Shown: one piece after another, positions 28,344 through 38,112 of the stretch
Position numbering within the stretch: the first letter of the stretch is position 1
How the letters are laid out: the number at the start of each line of letters is the position of its first letter
DNA from: VAZQ01 sp036555745
GTDB lineage: Bacteria > Pseudomonadota > Alphaproteobacteria > Rhizobiales > Xanthobacteraceae
Length of the DNA stretch: 64,000 bases
Reading direction: 5' to 3'
Assembly: GCA_036555745.1 (NCBI GenBank)
Contig: DATBKV010000121.1
Span: forward strand, 46,632 to 110,631
The notes under the pieces: generated by a model
Told to the model about the DNA's origin: nothing
Databases searched by the model: none
What the model saw: the letters and a program-made list of their open reading frames with translations, nothing else
Translations under genes and position numbers: made by a program

Positions 28344-29696
28344 ATGGCCTCCTCGGTCACGTCCGTCAGCGCCGTGCGCGGAACATTGGTCTTCTGCCGC
28401 GACGATCCATTCCTTGCCAATCCGGACAAGGCGTTCGTCTGCGAGCCGGATGGCTTGGTGATCTGCCGCGATGGTGTAATCCAGGCAGTTGGGCCTTACG
28501 CGCAATTGAAAGCCGAGCTGCCGCAACAGGCCGCGTTGACGGACCATTCCGGTTGCCTCATCGCGCCCGGCTTCGTCGATACGCACGTCCATTATGTGCA
28601 GACCGGCATCATCGGTGCTCAGGGGTTTCAGCTGCTCGACTGGCTTGATCGATACACCTTCGTCGCGGAGCAGGCGTTCGCCGACGATGGCACGGCCCGC
28701 GACACCGCGCGGGTGTTCTGCGATGAGCTGCTGCGGCAGGGCACCACGACGGCCCTCGTGTTCTGCTCCGTCCATCCGGGATCGGTGGACGCGCTGTTCA
28801 CGGAGGCGCAAAGCCGCAACTTGCGCCTGATCGCCGGAAAAGTGCTGATGGACCGCAATGCGCCGGCCGGCCTGACCGATACCGCGCGCTCCGGATATGA
28901 GCAGTCCAAGGCGTTGATCGCGAAGTGGCACGGCCGCGGCCGCTGTCTTTACGCCATCACCCCGCGCTTCGCCGGCAGCAGCACCCCGGAGCAGCTGGAG
29001 CTGGCAGGGAGCCTGTGGCGCGAGCACCCCGGAACCTTCGTGCAGACCCACATTGCGGAGAACCGGGACGAGGTTGCCTGGGTGATGAAGCTCTATCCGC
29101 AGCGGCGTGACTATCTCGACGTCTACGCCCACTACGGTCTCATTGGCAGGCGTGCCGTGCTCGCCCACGGCATATATCTCGACGACGGGGACTTCGAACG
29201 CTGCCATGCGAGCGGTACCGCGCTCGCGCATTGTCCGACCTCGAACCTGTTTCTCGGCAGCGGGCTGTTTGCGATGCGGGCCGCGCGCGATCCGCGCCGC
29301 CCAGTCCACGTCGGCCTCGGCACGGATATCGGCGCCGGCACCAGCTTCTCGCTGCTTGCGACCATGAGCGAGGCCTATAAGGTGGCGCAGCTGCGGGGGC
29401 AGCCGGTCGGCGCGATCGAGGCATTTTTTCTCGCCACCCTGGGCGGCGCGCGCGCACTCGCACTCGATGACCGCATCGGCACGCTGGCGGCGGGGCACGA
29501 GGCCGACATGGTCGTGCTCGATCCCAACGCCACGCCGCTGCTGGCTTTTCGCAATCGCCGCTCGCAATCAATCGCGGAAACGCTGGCGGTGCTGGCGACG
29601 CTCGGCGACGACCGCGCGGTCCGCGCCACCTACGTGGCGGGCAAGCCGGCGGCGATTGACCCCCGTCCGGGGGCAGCGCATGGTCCGCCGCCATGA
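28344..29696 (+). CDS. guaD: guanine deaminase (amidohydrolase family)
   Basis: Converts guanine to xanthine and ammonia in purine salvage or catabolism. 450 residues. The zinc-binding HxH is His81 and His83 in APGFVDTHVHY; the remaining metal and catalytic residues are in FVQTHIAENRDE, LAHGIYL and the family-specific VGLGTDIGAGTSFSLL. These fit GuaD better than other amidohydrolases of the ATZ/TRZ type, but chlorohydrolase-like or 8-oxoguanine activity cannot be excluded. The stop overlaps the kdsA start as ATGA, an unexpected coupling of purine salvage with LPS sugar synthesis. Confidence 0.8.
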   Translation: MASSVTSVSAVRGTLVFCRDDPFLANPDKAFVCEPDGLVICRDGVIQAVGPYAQLKAELPQQAALTDHSGCLIAPGFVDTHVHYVQTGIIGAQGFQLLDWLDRYTFVAEQAFADDGTARDTARVFCDELLRQGTTTALVFCSVHPGSVDALFTEAQSRNLRLIAGKVLMDRNAPAGLTDTARSGYEQSKALIAKWHGRGRCLYAITPRFAGSSTPEQLELAGSLWREHPGTFVQTHIAENRDEVAWVMKLYPQRRDYLDVYAHYGLIGRRAVLAHGIYLDDGDFERCHASGTALAHCPTSNLFLGSGLFAMRAARDPRRPVHVGLGTDIGAGTSFSLLATMSEAYKVAQLRGQPVGAIEAFFLATLGGARALALDDRIGTLAAGHEADMVVLDPNATPLLAFRNRRSQSIAETLAVLATLGDDRAVRATYVAGKPAAIDPRPGAAHGPPP

Positions 29697-30541
29697 ATGT
29701 CGAGCCCGCCCCCAATCCGGTGGTTACCGTCGGCAAGGCGCGCTTCGGCAACGCGTTGCCGCTCGTGCTGATCGCGGGCCCGTGCGCGCTCGAAAGCCGC
29801 GAGCATGCGCTCGAGATGGCCGCCGCGCTCGCAGCGATCACCGGCAAGGCCGGGATCGGGTTTGTCTACAAGACCTCCTTCGACAAGGCCAACCGCACCA
29901 GCGCGCGGAGCAACCGCGGCATCGGTCTCGAGGCCGCCTTGCCGATTTTTGCCGAGATCCGGCACAAGCTCGGAATCCCGATCGTCACCGACGTGCACGA
30001 GCCGCAGCAATGCGCGCGGGCGGCTGAGGTTGCAGACATATTGCAAATCCCCGCCTTCCTGTGCCGGCAGACCGATCTGCTCGTGGCGGCGGCCGCGACC
30101 GGACGCGTGGTGAATATCAAGAAAGGTCAGTTCCTGGCGCCCTGGGACATGACGAATGTCGTCGCCAAGGTGACCGGTGCCGGCAATCGCAACGTGCTGG
30201 TGACGGAGCGTGGCGCCTCCTTCGGCTACAACACGCTCGTCTCCGACATGCGCGCGCTGCCGATTCTCGCGCGCACCACCGGCGCGCCGGTGATCTTCGA
30301 TGCCACGCATTCGGTGCAGCAGCCGGGCGGGCAGGGGACCTCCTCGGGCGGCGAGCGCGAATTCGTGCCGGTGCTGGCGCGCGCGGCGGTCGCGGTCGGC
30401 GTCGCCGGAATATTCATCGAGACCCATCAGGACCCCGATCACGCGCCCTCCGACGGCCCCAACATGGTGCCGTTGCACCACATGGAGCACCTCCTGGAGC
30501 GCCTGATCGCGTTCGACAAGCTCGCGAAGAACAAAATGTAA
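29693..30541 (+). CDS. kdsA: 3-deoxy-8-phosphooctulonate (KDO-8-P) synthase
   Basis: Condenses arabinose 5-phosphate with phosphoenolpyruvate to give KDO 8-phosphate for the LPS inner core. 282 residues. The barrel motifs are present: LIAGPCALESREHALEMA, YKTSFDKANRTS, VTDVHEPQQC, IPAFLCRQTDLL, VNIKKGQFLAPWDM, FDATHSVQQPGG and the C-terminal FIETHQDPDHAPSDGPNM. The ATG at 29693 overlaps the guaD stop by 4 bases. The gene normally sits between pyrG and eno in this clade. Confidence 0.97.
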   Translation: MNVEPAPNPVVTVGKARFGNALPLVLIAGPCALESREHALEMAAALAAITGKAGIGFVYKTSFDKANRTSARSNRGIGLEAALPIFAEIRHKLGIPIVTDVHEPQQCARAAEVADILQIPAFLCRQTDLLVAAAATGRVVNIKKGQFLAPWDMTNVVAKVTGAGNRNVLVTERGASFGYNTLVSDMRALPILARTTGAPVIFDATHSVQQPGGQGTSSGGEREFVPVLARAAVAVGVAGIFIETHQDPDHAPSDGPNMVPLHHMEHLLERLIAFDKLAKNKM

Positions 30542-30571
30542 GCCACTGCGAATCCAGCGAGTCCTACCACT

Positions 30572-31729
30572 TTGCCCGTCCTGAAAATCGTCGCCCTCGT
30601 GGTCTTCGCGCAGACCCTGTTCACGCGCGCGGTCGATCCGGTGATTCCGATGATCGCCGCCGACCTCGCCATCGACGTAAAGACCGCCGCTCTGCTCTCG
30701 AGCGCCTACGCCTTTCCCTACGCGCTGGTGCAACCGGCGCTCGGCGTCACCGGCGACTTCTTCGGCAAGACCCGGCTGATGAATCTGTGCCTGCTCGTGG
30801 TCGCGCTTGCGGCGCTCGTCTGCGCGGTGGCAACGAGCTTCCCGTTGCTGATCGGGATGCGCGTCGCGGCCGGCCTAGTGGCCGGCGGCGTCTTCCCCGT
30901 GGCAATGGCGCTTACCGGCGATCTGGTGCCCATCAAGCAGCGCCAGGTGGCGATCGGGCGTCTGCTCGCGGTCGGGCTCACCGGCAACCTCATCGGCGCC
31001 TCGCTCGCGGGCGTGATCGGAGACCTGTTCGGCTGGCGCGGCGTTTTCGCCATTCTCGGGCTGTTCGGATCGATCGTGACGGTCGCGGCGTTCTTCGCCT
31101 TCCGTGGCGTCGTGACGCCACCACCACGACCGTTCAACCGCGCGGCGGTCATGGCCAATTTTCGCAGCATCTTCGCCGACCCGCGCGCCAAGGTTTGCTT
31201 CGCGTCGGTGTTCTTTGAAGCGGTTTTCATTCACGGGCTGTTTCCCTACGTCGCCCTGCTGCTGCGCGCGATCGGAGAGAACAGCGCCGCGATCGCAGGC
31301 CTCCTGATCGCGTGCTTCGCGGTGGGTGGCGTGCTCTACTCGCTCGCCGTCCCGGTGCTCATCGCGCGCGTGCGCGAGCGCCACCTGATGGTCGCCGGCG
31401 GCACCATCGCCGCGACCGGTCTCGTCCTCATCGCGCTGCATTTCCCATGGGTTTGGCAGATCGCAATCTATGCTCTGTTCGGGTTCGGCTTCTATCTGCT
31501 GCACGGCTGCATCCAGGTTCACGTCACCGATCTGTCGCAGACCGCACGCGGCGCGGCTGCCTCGTTGCACTCGTGCTTCTTCTATCTCGGCCAGGCGGTC
31601 GGGCCGGTGGTCTACGGTTACGGCTTCGCGCACGGGGGACCGGAGCCGAGCATCCTCGTTGGCGCGGCGGTGGTCATGACCGTGGGCCTGACATGCTCGC
31701 GATTGCTGCGCCACCCTGGGATGCATTGA
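30572..31729 (+). CDS. major facilitator superfamily transporter
   Basis: 385 residues with about twelve hydrophobic helices, typical of an MFS drug/metabolite exporter. The loop 2-3 signature is seen as GVTGDFFGKTRLM, and GMRVAAGLVAGGVFPVAMALTGDLVP resembles the helix 4-5 region of the drug:H+ antiporter group. The start is uncertain: the TTG at 30572 gives a short N-terminus leading straight into helix 1, and I see no strong ribosome binding site. It follows kdsA by 30 bases and precedes the TPP riboswitch. Substrate unknown; it is upstream of, not behind, the riboswitch, so it need not be a thiamine transporter. Confidence 0.75.
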   Translation: MPVLKIVALVVFAQTLFTRAVDPVIPMIAADLAIDVKTAALLSSAYAFPYALVQPALGVTGDFFGKTRLMNLCLLVVALAALVCAVATSFPLLIGMRVAAGLVAGGVFPVAMALTGDLVPIKQRQVAIGRLLAVGLTGNLIGASLAGVIGDLFGWRGVFAILGLFGSIVTVAAFFAFRGVVTPPPRPFNRAAVMANFRSIFADPRAKVCFASVFFEAVFIHGLFPYVALLLRAIGENSAAIAGLLIACFAVGGVLYSLAVPVLIARVRERHLMVAGGTIAATGLVLIALHFPWVWQIAIYALFGFGFYLLHGCIQVHVTDLSQTARGAAASLHSCFFYLGQAVGPVVYGYGFAHGGPEPSILVGAAVVMTVGLTCSRLLRHPGMH

Positions 31730-31814
31730 GGGCTCGCGGCGCAGTCGCCGAGGGCGCATGCCTGCCGCCAACGGCCTTGTGCAACGGCGCGGGAATGCCC
31801 ATCATGAGGCGCAA

Positions 31815-31891
31815 CGGCCTGGGGTGCCGCGACAACGCGGCTGAGATTAAACCCAACGAACCTGTCTGGGTCATTCCAGCGAAGGGAGCCG
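31815..31891 (+). ncRNA. TPP riboswitch (thi box)
   Basis: Conserved aptamer segments occur in order: GGGGTGCC at 31821-31828, GGCTGAGA at 31839-31846, ACCC then GAACCTG around 31851-31864, TGGGT and CCAGCG up to 31881, and GAAGGGAG at 31881-31888. Flanking CGGC/GCCG can pair as the closing stem. It lies directly ahead of thiO-thiS-thiG-thiE. The 3' AGGGAG of the aptamer is also the best ribosome binding sequence for a TTG at 31896, which suggests control at the level of translation start. Confidence 0.93.
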
Positions 31892-31925
31892 CCGCTTGCC
31901 GGACCAGCTAGCACGCAACCGCCAG

Positions 31926-33062
31926 ATGCCCACCGTCGCCATTATCGGCGCCGGCGCCATCGGGCTTGCCATCGCGTGGCGGCTGGCGGCGCGCGGCGCC
32001 TCGGTCGCGGTCTTCGACAAGGGCGCTGCCGGCGCTGGCGCCAGCCATGCCGCCGCGGGCATGCTGGCGGCCTGCTGCGAGGCCGAGCCCGGCGAGGATG
32101 CGCTGGTCACGCTTGGCCGCGCGAGCCAAGCGCGTTGGCCCGGCTTCGCGGCCGAGCTGGAGCGCGCATCCGGAATCGACGTCGGGCTGCGCCCGGAAGG
32201 CACGCTGGTGCTCGCGTTGACCGCGGACGACCAGGCGCGCCTCGGCCATCAGCTCGAGTTCCAACACCAGCTCGGCCTGCCGCTGCAGTGGATTTCGGCC
32301 GCCGAGACGCGACGACGCGAGCCGCACCTCGCGGGCAAGCTGGCGGGCGCGGTGTTGAGCCCGCAGGACACCCAGGTCGACAATCGCAAGCTCACGACTG
32401 CGTTGCGGGTCGCCGCCGAGGCCGCCGGCGCCAGTATCAACGAGCATCGCGCGGTGAGCGCGATCTGGTCGCATGCGGGCCGAGTCCGCGGCATCGTGCT
32501 CGCGGACGGAAGCGAGATCGCCGCGGACATCGTCGTGCTGGCGGCGGGCGCATGGTCACGCGAGATCACCGGCCTGGCGCCCGAGCTGCGGCCTCCAGTG
32601 CGGCCGATCAAGGGCCAGATGCTCGCGCTTCGCATGAACCCGGCGACGCCGCTCTTGAACCACGTGGTCTGGGCGCCTGGCGCCTATCTGGTCCCGCGCC
32701 GTGATGGTCGGCTGCTGGTCGGAGCGACTGTCGAGGAGAAAGGCTACGATGCCTCGCTGACTGCGGGCGGCATCCTGACGCTGCTGGAGGCGGCCTGGCG
32801 GGCCGTGCCCGCGGTCGAGGAGCTGCCGATCGAGGAGATGTGGGTCGGCCATCGGCCGGGGAGCCGCGATGACGCGCCGATCCTCGGGCCGGCGCCGCTT
32901 GAGGGGCTGATCTATGCGACCGGTCACCACCGCAACGGCATCCTGCTTACTCCCATCACCGCCGATGCCATTGCACAGCTCGCGCTCGATGGCGTCGTGG
33001 ACCCGGCCATACGGCCGTTCGCCATTGAGCGGTTTGGATCGCATCGGGCTGCCGCGGAATGA
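31926..33062 (+). CDS. thiO: glycine oxidase ThiO
   Basis: FAD enzyme that oxidises glycine to the imine used for the thiazole ring of thiamine. The FAD-binding GxGxxG is VAIIGAGAIGLAIAWRLAARG at residues 4-24, and the DAO-fold C-terminus has GHRPGSRDDAPILGP and TGHHRNGILLTPITAD. The ATG at 31926 gives 378 residues and the family N-terminus; an in-frame TTG at 31896, with a ribosome binding site inside the riboswitch, would add ten residues and cannot be excluded. First gene of the TPP-controlled operon. Confidence 0.92.
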   Translation: MPTVAIIGAGAIGLAIAWRLAARGASVAVFDKGAAGAGASHAAAGMLAACCEAEPGEDALVTLGRASQARWPGFAAELERASGIDVGLRPEGTLVLALTADDQARLGHQLEFQHQLGLPLQWISAAETRRREPHLAGKLAGAVLSPQDTQVDNRKLTTALRVAAEAAGASINEHRAVSAIWSHAGRVRGIVLADGSEIAADIVVLAAGAWSREITGLAPELRPPVRPIKGQMLALRMNPATPLLNHVVWAPGAYLVPRRDGRLLVGATVEEKGYDASLTAGGILTLLEAAWRAVPAVEELPIEEMWVGHRPGSRDDAPILGPAPLEGLIYATGHHRNGILLTPITADAIAQLALDGVVDPAIRPFAIERFGSHRAAAE

Positions 33063-33072
33063 GGAGAATGCG

Positions 33073-33294
33073 ATGACGCAAGCCGCCGAGGCGACCATTC
33101 GAGTAAACGGCCAGGACGAGCCGCTCGCTGCCGCGACGTTATCCGCCTTGCTCGAGGAGAAGGCGGTTGACACCGGCCAGCGCGGCGTCGCAGTGGCGAT
33201 CAATGGCGCGGTTGTCCCGCGCGCGGCCTGGGCGCGCACACAGCTGAAACCCGGCGACAATGTCGAGATCGTGCGCGCCCGCCAGGGCGGTTGA
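33073..33294 (+). CDS. thiS: sulphur carrier protein ThiS
   Basis: 73-residue ubiquitin-like carrier that brings sulphur as a thiocarboxylate to ThiG. It ends in the required Gly-Gly (ARQGG), and the beta-grasp pattern IRVNGQDEP ... VAVAINGAVVPRAAW ... LKPGDNVEIV is clear. The ATG at 33073 follows GAGGAG, 10 bases after thiO. ThiF, which would adenylate the C-terminus, is not in the window. Confidence 0.95.
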   Translation: MTQAAEATIRVNGQDEPLAAATLSALLEEKAVDTGQRGVAVAINGAVVPRAAWARTQLKPGDNVEIVRARQGG

Positions 33295-33307
33295 GGAGCA
33301 GTTCGAA

Positions 33308-34078
33308 ATGTCCGATCCGCTGATCATCGCCGGCCGCGAGTTCCGCTCGCGCCTGTTCCTCGGCACCGCCGGCTATCCGAACCGGGCGCTCATGCTCGAG
33401 TCGATCGCGGCGAGCGGCACCGAAATGGTGACGGCTTCGATCCGGCGCATCAGCCTCGCCGGCGAGGAGGAGAGCCTCGTCGATCTCATCCCCAAGCACA
33501 TCCAGTTCCTGCCCAACACCGCCGGCTGCCAGACCGCGAAGGACGCGGTGCTGACCGCCGAGCTCGCGCGCGAGGCGCTCGCCACAAACTGGATCAAGCT
33601 TGAGGTGGTCGGCGACCGCGAGCTGCTCTATCCCGACACCGAACAACTGGTGCAGGCGACCGAGACGTTGGTCGGGAACGGGTTCGTCGTCCTGCCCTAC
33701 TGCACCGACGATCCCGTCGTCTGCCGCAAGCTGGCCGATGCCGGGGCGGCGGCCGTGATGCCGCTCGGCTCGCCGATCGGCTCCGGGCTCGGGATCTGCA
33801 ACCCGCATCTTATCGAATTGATCTGCGCGCGCTCGGCGGTGCCGGTCGTTCTCGATGCCGGCATAGGCACCGCGTCGGATGCCGCGCTTGCCCTCGAGCT
33901 CGGCTGCGCCGCGGTGCTGCTCAACACCGCGGTCTCCAAGGCGCGCAACCCCGTGACGATGGCCAGCAGCATGCGGGCCGCGGTCGAGGCCGGGCGGCTG
34001 GCGCGGCTTGCCGGCCGCATCCCCAAGCTCGCGCACGCGGAGCCCTCGAGCCCGCAATTCGGCCTGGTGGGGACGTGA
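33308..34078 (+). CDS. thiG: thiazole synthase ThiG
   Basis: Forms the thiazole phosphate from deoxyxylulose phosphate, ThiS thiocarboxylate and the glycine imine. 256 residues. The Schiff-base lysine lies in ATNWIKLEVVGD, and the phosphate-binding parts of the barrel are MPLGSPIGSGLGI, VVLDAGIGTASDAA and AVLLNTAVSKARNP. The ATG at 33308 follows TTGAGGAG, 13 bases after thiS. The stop overlaps the thiE start as GTGA. Confidence 0.97.
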   Translation: MSDPLIIAGREFRSRLFLGTAGYPNRALMLESIAASGTEMVTASIRRISLAGEEESLVDLIPKHIQFLPNTAGCQTAKDAVLTAELAREALATNWIKLEVVGDRELLYPDTEQLVQATETLVGNGFVVLPYCTDDPVVCRKLADAGAAAVMPLGSPIGSGLGICNPHLIELICARSAVPVVLDAGIGTASDAALALELGCAAVLLNTAVSKARNPVTMASSMRAAVEAGRLARLAGRIPKLAHAEPSSPQFGLVGT

Positions 34079-34764
34079 GCGCGGACCTGCTGCGGGCGCC
34101 GCAGCCCGCGCATGCCCGCAGGCGGTTGCCCGATCCGCCGCTGCTGATCGTGACCGACCGCCAGCAGGCGCGGCTGCCGCTGGCCGACGTGGTGCGGGCG
34201 GTGCTCGCCGCCGGCTGCCGGTGGGTGAGCATGCGCGAGAAGGATCTCGCGGCCGACGATCAAATCGCGCTCGCCGCCGTGCTGTTGCCGATCGCGCGCC
34301 GCCATGGCGCATGCCTCACGCTTCACGGTGACGCCGGGCTGGCAAAGTCCTGCGGGGTCGACGGCGCTCACCTGCCGGCGGGCAGCAATCCTTCCGCCGG
34401 CCGAGCCCTGCTGGGACGGGAGAAGCTCATCGGAGTATCGGTCCATACGGTGACCGAGGCCGAGGCGATCGATTCCGATGTGGTCGACTATGCCATCGCC
34501 GGGCCGGCGTTCGAGACCGCGAGCAAGCCCGGCTATGGCCCCGAGATCGGCCGCAAGGGATTGAGCGAGATCGCGCGCGCCTCGCCGGTGCCGGTGCTCG
34601 CGATCGGTGGCCTCAACGCCACGCGCGCCGCCGAGGTGCTCGCCGCCGGCCCGGTCGGCATCGCCGTCATGGGAAGCGCGATGCGCGCTGTCGATCCCGC
34701 ACGGGAGGTCCACGCGCTGCTGGCGATCGTCGGCGAGGCGGCGCGTCAGCCCCGCCCGCGATAG
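34075..34764 (+). CDS. thiE: thiamine phosphate synthase ThiE
   Basis: Joins the pyrimidine pyrophosphate and thiazole phosphate to give thiamine phosphate. 229 residues from the GTG at 34075, coupled to thiG. The family residues appear as LLIVTDRQQARLPL, VSMREKDLAADDQ, LHGDAGLAKSCGVDGAHLP, YAIAGPAFETASKPGYG and the phosphate loop AIGGLNATRAAEV. The N-terminal 20 residues are basic and not conserved. Some members of this clade use a TenI-like paralogue, but the substrate residues here look complete. The 3' end overlaps the convergent queF by 19 bases. Confidence 0.9.
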   Translation: MSADLLRAPQPAHARRRLPDPPLLIVTDRQQARLPLADVVRAVLAAGCRWVSMREKDLAADDQIALAAVLLPIARRHGACLTLHGDAGLAKSCGVDGAHLPAGSNPSAGRALLGREKLIGVSVHTVTEAEAIDSDVVDYAIAGPAFETASKPGYGPEIGRKGLSEIARASPVPVLAIGGLNATRAAEVLAAGPVGIAVMGSAMRAVDPAREVHALLAIVGEAARQPRPR

Positions 34765-35210
34765 GGCGCAACTCCCGGATCCGGCAGCCACACATTCGTT
34801 GGCAGCTTGCCGGTCTGCCAGAAGACGTCGATCGGCATGCCGCCGCGCGGATACCAGTAGCCGGCGATGCGCAGGAATTTCGGCTTGAGCAAGAGAGCGA
34901 GCCGCTTGCCAATGGCTACGGTGCAGTCCTCATGGAAGCCGCCGACGTTGCGGAAGCTGCCGAGATAGAGCTTGAACGACTTCGATTCGACCAGCCATCG
35001 CCCGGGCACATAGTCGATCACGAGATGCGCGAAGTCGGGCTGCGCGGTGATCGGGCAGAGCGTCGTGAATTCGGGCGCCGTGAAGCGGGCAAGGTAGCTC
35101 GTGTCGGGATGCGGATTTGCGATCCGGTCCAGCACCGCGTCGGCGGGGGAGGCCGGCAAAGTGCTGCGCTTGCCGAGATGCCGGAATGTTCCGGCGGTGT
35201 TCTTCGCCAT
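34746..35210 (-). CDS. queF: NADPH-dependent 7-cyano-7-deazaguanine reductase
   Basis: Reduces preQ0 to preQ1 in queuosine synthesis, a tRNA wobble modification. 154 residues, the short (type I) QueF. The nucleophile Cys52 and acid Asp59 are in EFTTLCPITAQPDF, and the NADPH-binding ESKSFKLYLGSFRN and GGFHEDC motifs follow. The ATG at 35210 has a GCGGA at a proper distance; an ATG two codons earlier is also possible. It is convergent with thiE and divergent from eno; no other que genes are in the window. Confidence 0.95.
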   Translation of the reverse strand: MAKNTAGTFRHLGKRSTLPASPADAVLDRIANPHPDTSYLARFTAPEFTTLCPITAQPDFAHLVIDYVPGRWLVESKSFKLYLGSFRNVGGFHEDCTVAIGKRLALLLKPKFLRIAGYWYPRGGMPIDVFWQTGKLPTNVWLPDPGVAPYRGRG

Positions 35211-35300
35211 TGTCATTGTCCGCGTGAAACCGCCGTTTGCGGGACGCAGCGAAGGAGGTGGTCTCCTCCGCTCGCGCCCACGCGCACTGCGATACCTGGA

Positions 35301-35322
35301 ATGCCCCGCTTTCACCGGGCAT
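35301..35322. repeat. short extragenic palindrome
   Basis: ATGCCC (35301-35306) and GGGCAT (35317-35322) form an inverted repeat around a CGCTTTCACC loop in the queF-eno gap. The flanking words CCTGGA and GACA resemble the small dispersed palindromes common between genes in Bradyrhizobium-like genomes. Only one copy is seen in this window. Confidence 0.35.
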
Positions 35323-35382
35323 GACAAGGGTGTCCTCGATCCTGTAGAAGCCGCCCAGCGCTCGTCAGCCGCCGGGAACCCG

Positions 35383-36663
<1,281 letters not shown>

Positions 36664-36731
36664 GCCTTGCATTGCGCTGGCGGCGTTCGCCGCGGTAACA
36701 TGACAGAATAGCAATTTCGTCGGGATTACAC

Positions 36732-37550
36732 GTGGATCAGTCGGTTTTCCCAGGTCATAACGACCGCAAGCGCGCGGTCGAAAACCTGAGCCGGTCCGTG
36801 GCTGCCTCGATCGCCGCGGCGCGGGCGGGCGAGGCGCCGTTCCCCCATCTCGTGTTCGACCATGTGTTTCCCGATGAGGTCTACGCCGCCATGCTCGCGG
36901 CGATGCCGCTCGCTTCCGACTATCGACCGATGTCGGGGCGCAGCAAAGACCAGGACCTGACCAACGGCGTTCCTACCCGCGTCAAGATCGATCTGTTTCC
37001 GGAATACATCCGGCGGCTGCCCCCGCAGAAACGCGCAGTCTGGGACGTGGTGGGGCGTGCGCTGTGCTCGCACGAGGTGAAGAGGGCATTCATGCAGCGG
37101 CTGGCGCCCGGGCTTCGAAAGCGCTTCGGCGCGGGCTACGCCAAGACCGGCATGTATCCAATCCCGATCCTCACACGCGACATCCCCGGTTACAAGATCC
37201 CGCCGCATCCCGATACGCGCTGGAAGGGGATCACCGTTCAACTTTACCTGCCGCGCGACGACTCGATGTCGCACATCGGCACGATTTTTCACGAGCGGCT
37301 GCCCGACGGCAGCCTGCCGAAACGGACGCAGATGAAGTTCCTGCCCAATAGCGGCTATGCGTTTGCGGTCGGCGACGACACCTGGCATTCCGCCGATACG
37401 GTAGGACCAGAAGTCGACACGCGCGATTCGATCCTGCTGACCTATTTCGTCGACGCCGGACTGGTGCGTGTCCTGCGCAATCGCGCCAAGCGGGTCGGGA
37501 ACTTTCTCGGCAACGAGCTTCGCTACGCGACGCGAATCGGCGTCGACTGA
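36732..37550 (+). CDS. 2-oxoglutarate/Fe(II) oxygenase-like protein
   Basis: 272 residues from a GTG at 36732. A cupin-type metal triad can be proposed: His159 and Asp161 in IPPHPDTRWKG, His219 in GDDTWHSADTV, and Arg231 (DTRDSILLTYF) as the 2-oxoglutarate salt bridge. The strand order between them (ITVQLYLPRDDS, MKFLPNSGYAFAV) fits the double-stranded beta-helix of the 2OG-FeII_Oxy_3-like group. Such proteins hydroxylate small molecules, sugars or peptides; the target is unknown. It is inserted between eno and ftsB, genes usually adjacent in this clade, on the same strand. Confidence 0.65.
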   Translation: MDQSVFPGHNDRKRAVENLSRSVAASIAAARAGEAPFPHLVFDHVFPDEVYAAMLAAMPLASDYRPMSGRSKDQDLTNGVPTRVKIDLFPEYIRRLPPQKRAVWDVVGRALCSHEVKRAFMQRLAPGLRKRFGAGYAKTGMYPIPILTRDIPGYKIPPHPDTRWKGITVQLYLPRDDSMSHIGTIFHERLPDGSLPKRTQMKFLPNSGYAFAVGDDTWHSADTVGPEVDTRDSILLTYFVDAGLVRVLRNRAKRVGNFLGNELRYATRIGVD

Positions 37551-37626
37551 CGGCCCCCAGGCCCCCACGGGTCCGGATACCGCATCATTAAAGCCGCGTT
37601 AACGCTCGGGCGCCATGCTGGCAGGC

Positions 37627-37938
37627 ATGGTCACCCGCAAGCGACTCCGCGCCGTCCTCCACGCCCTCGCGCTCTATACCATGGCCGCGCTCGTGATCGG
37701 CTACTTCGGGGTCAATGCCTATTCCGGCAACCACGGACTGCGAGCGAGACAGGATCTCGACCAGCAGATCGCGCAACTCAGCGAGGAACTCGACAGCCTC
37801 AAGGCGGAGCGCGCCCGCTGGGAACGGCGGGTCGTGCTGCTGAAGCCCGAAAGCATCGATCCCGATCTCCTCGACGAGCGCGCCCGCGCGTTGCTCGACT
37901 ATGCCGACCCGCACGACTTGATCCTGCGCCAGAAGTAG
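37627..37938 (+). CDS. ftsB: cell division protein FtsB (DivIC-like septum initiator)
   Basis: 103 residues from the ATG at 37627; an in-frame ATG four codons earlier is an alternative. Bitopic inner-membrane protein: one helix at about residues 10-30 (LHALALYTMAALVIGYFGVNA), then a periplasmic coiled coil LDQQIAQLSEELDSLKAERARWERR, then a short conserved tail with DPDLLDERARALLDY. In the divisome it pairs with FtsL and FtsQ. The position between eno and pdhA is conserved in Hyphomicrobiales, which supports the call. Confidence 0.9.
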   Translation: MVTRKRLRAVLHALALYTMAALVIGYFGVNAYSGNHGLRARQDLDQQIAQLSEELDSLKAERARWERRVVLLKPESIDPDLLDERARALLDYADPHDLILRQK

Positions 37939-37940
37939 GC

Positions 37941-37959
37941 CGCGGCGCTTTCCGCCGCG
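37941..37959 (+). terminator. hairpin after ftsB
   Basis: CGCGGCG (37941-37947) and CGCCGCG (37953-37959) form a perfect 7-base stem with a CTTTC loop, 2 bases beyond the ftsB stop. Only a short CTTT follows, so it is a weak intrinsic terminator at best, but its place between the eno-ftsB genes and pdhA fits a transcript boundary. The rest of the 174-base gap shows nothing else I can support. Confidence 0.45.
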
Positions 37960-38112
37960 CTTTGCGAGATTTGCGAAACCTGCCCCGCCTGCCTATGTGC
38001 TGGCGCGAGGCTGTGCGCCCGGCTGATCCTCCTGCGCTTCCGCCGTGCGGGGATTTCGGCTATTGGGAGGCGGCCGCCTCGTCGCCATATCAGCCAGCCC
38101 TCGAGGAGAACG

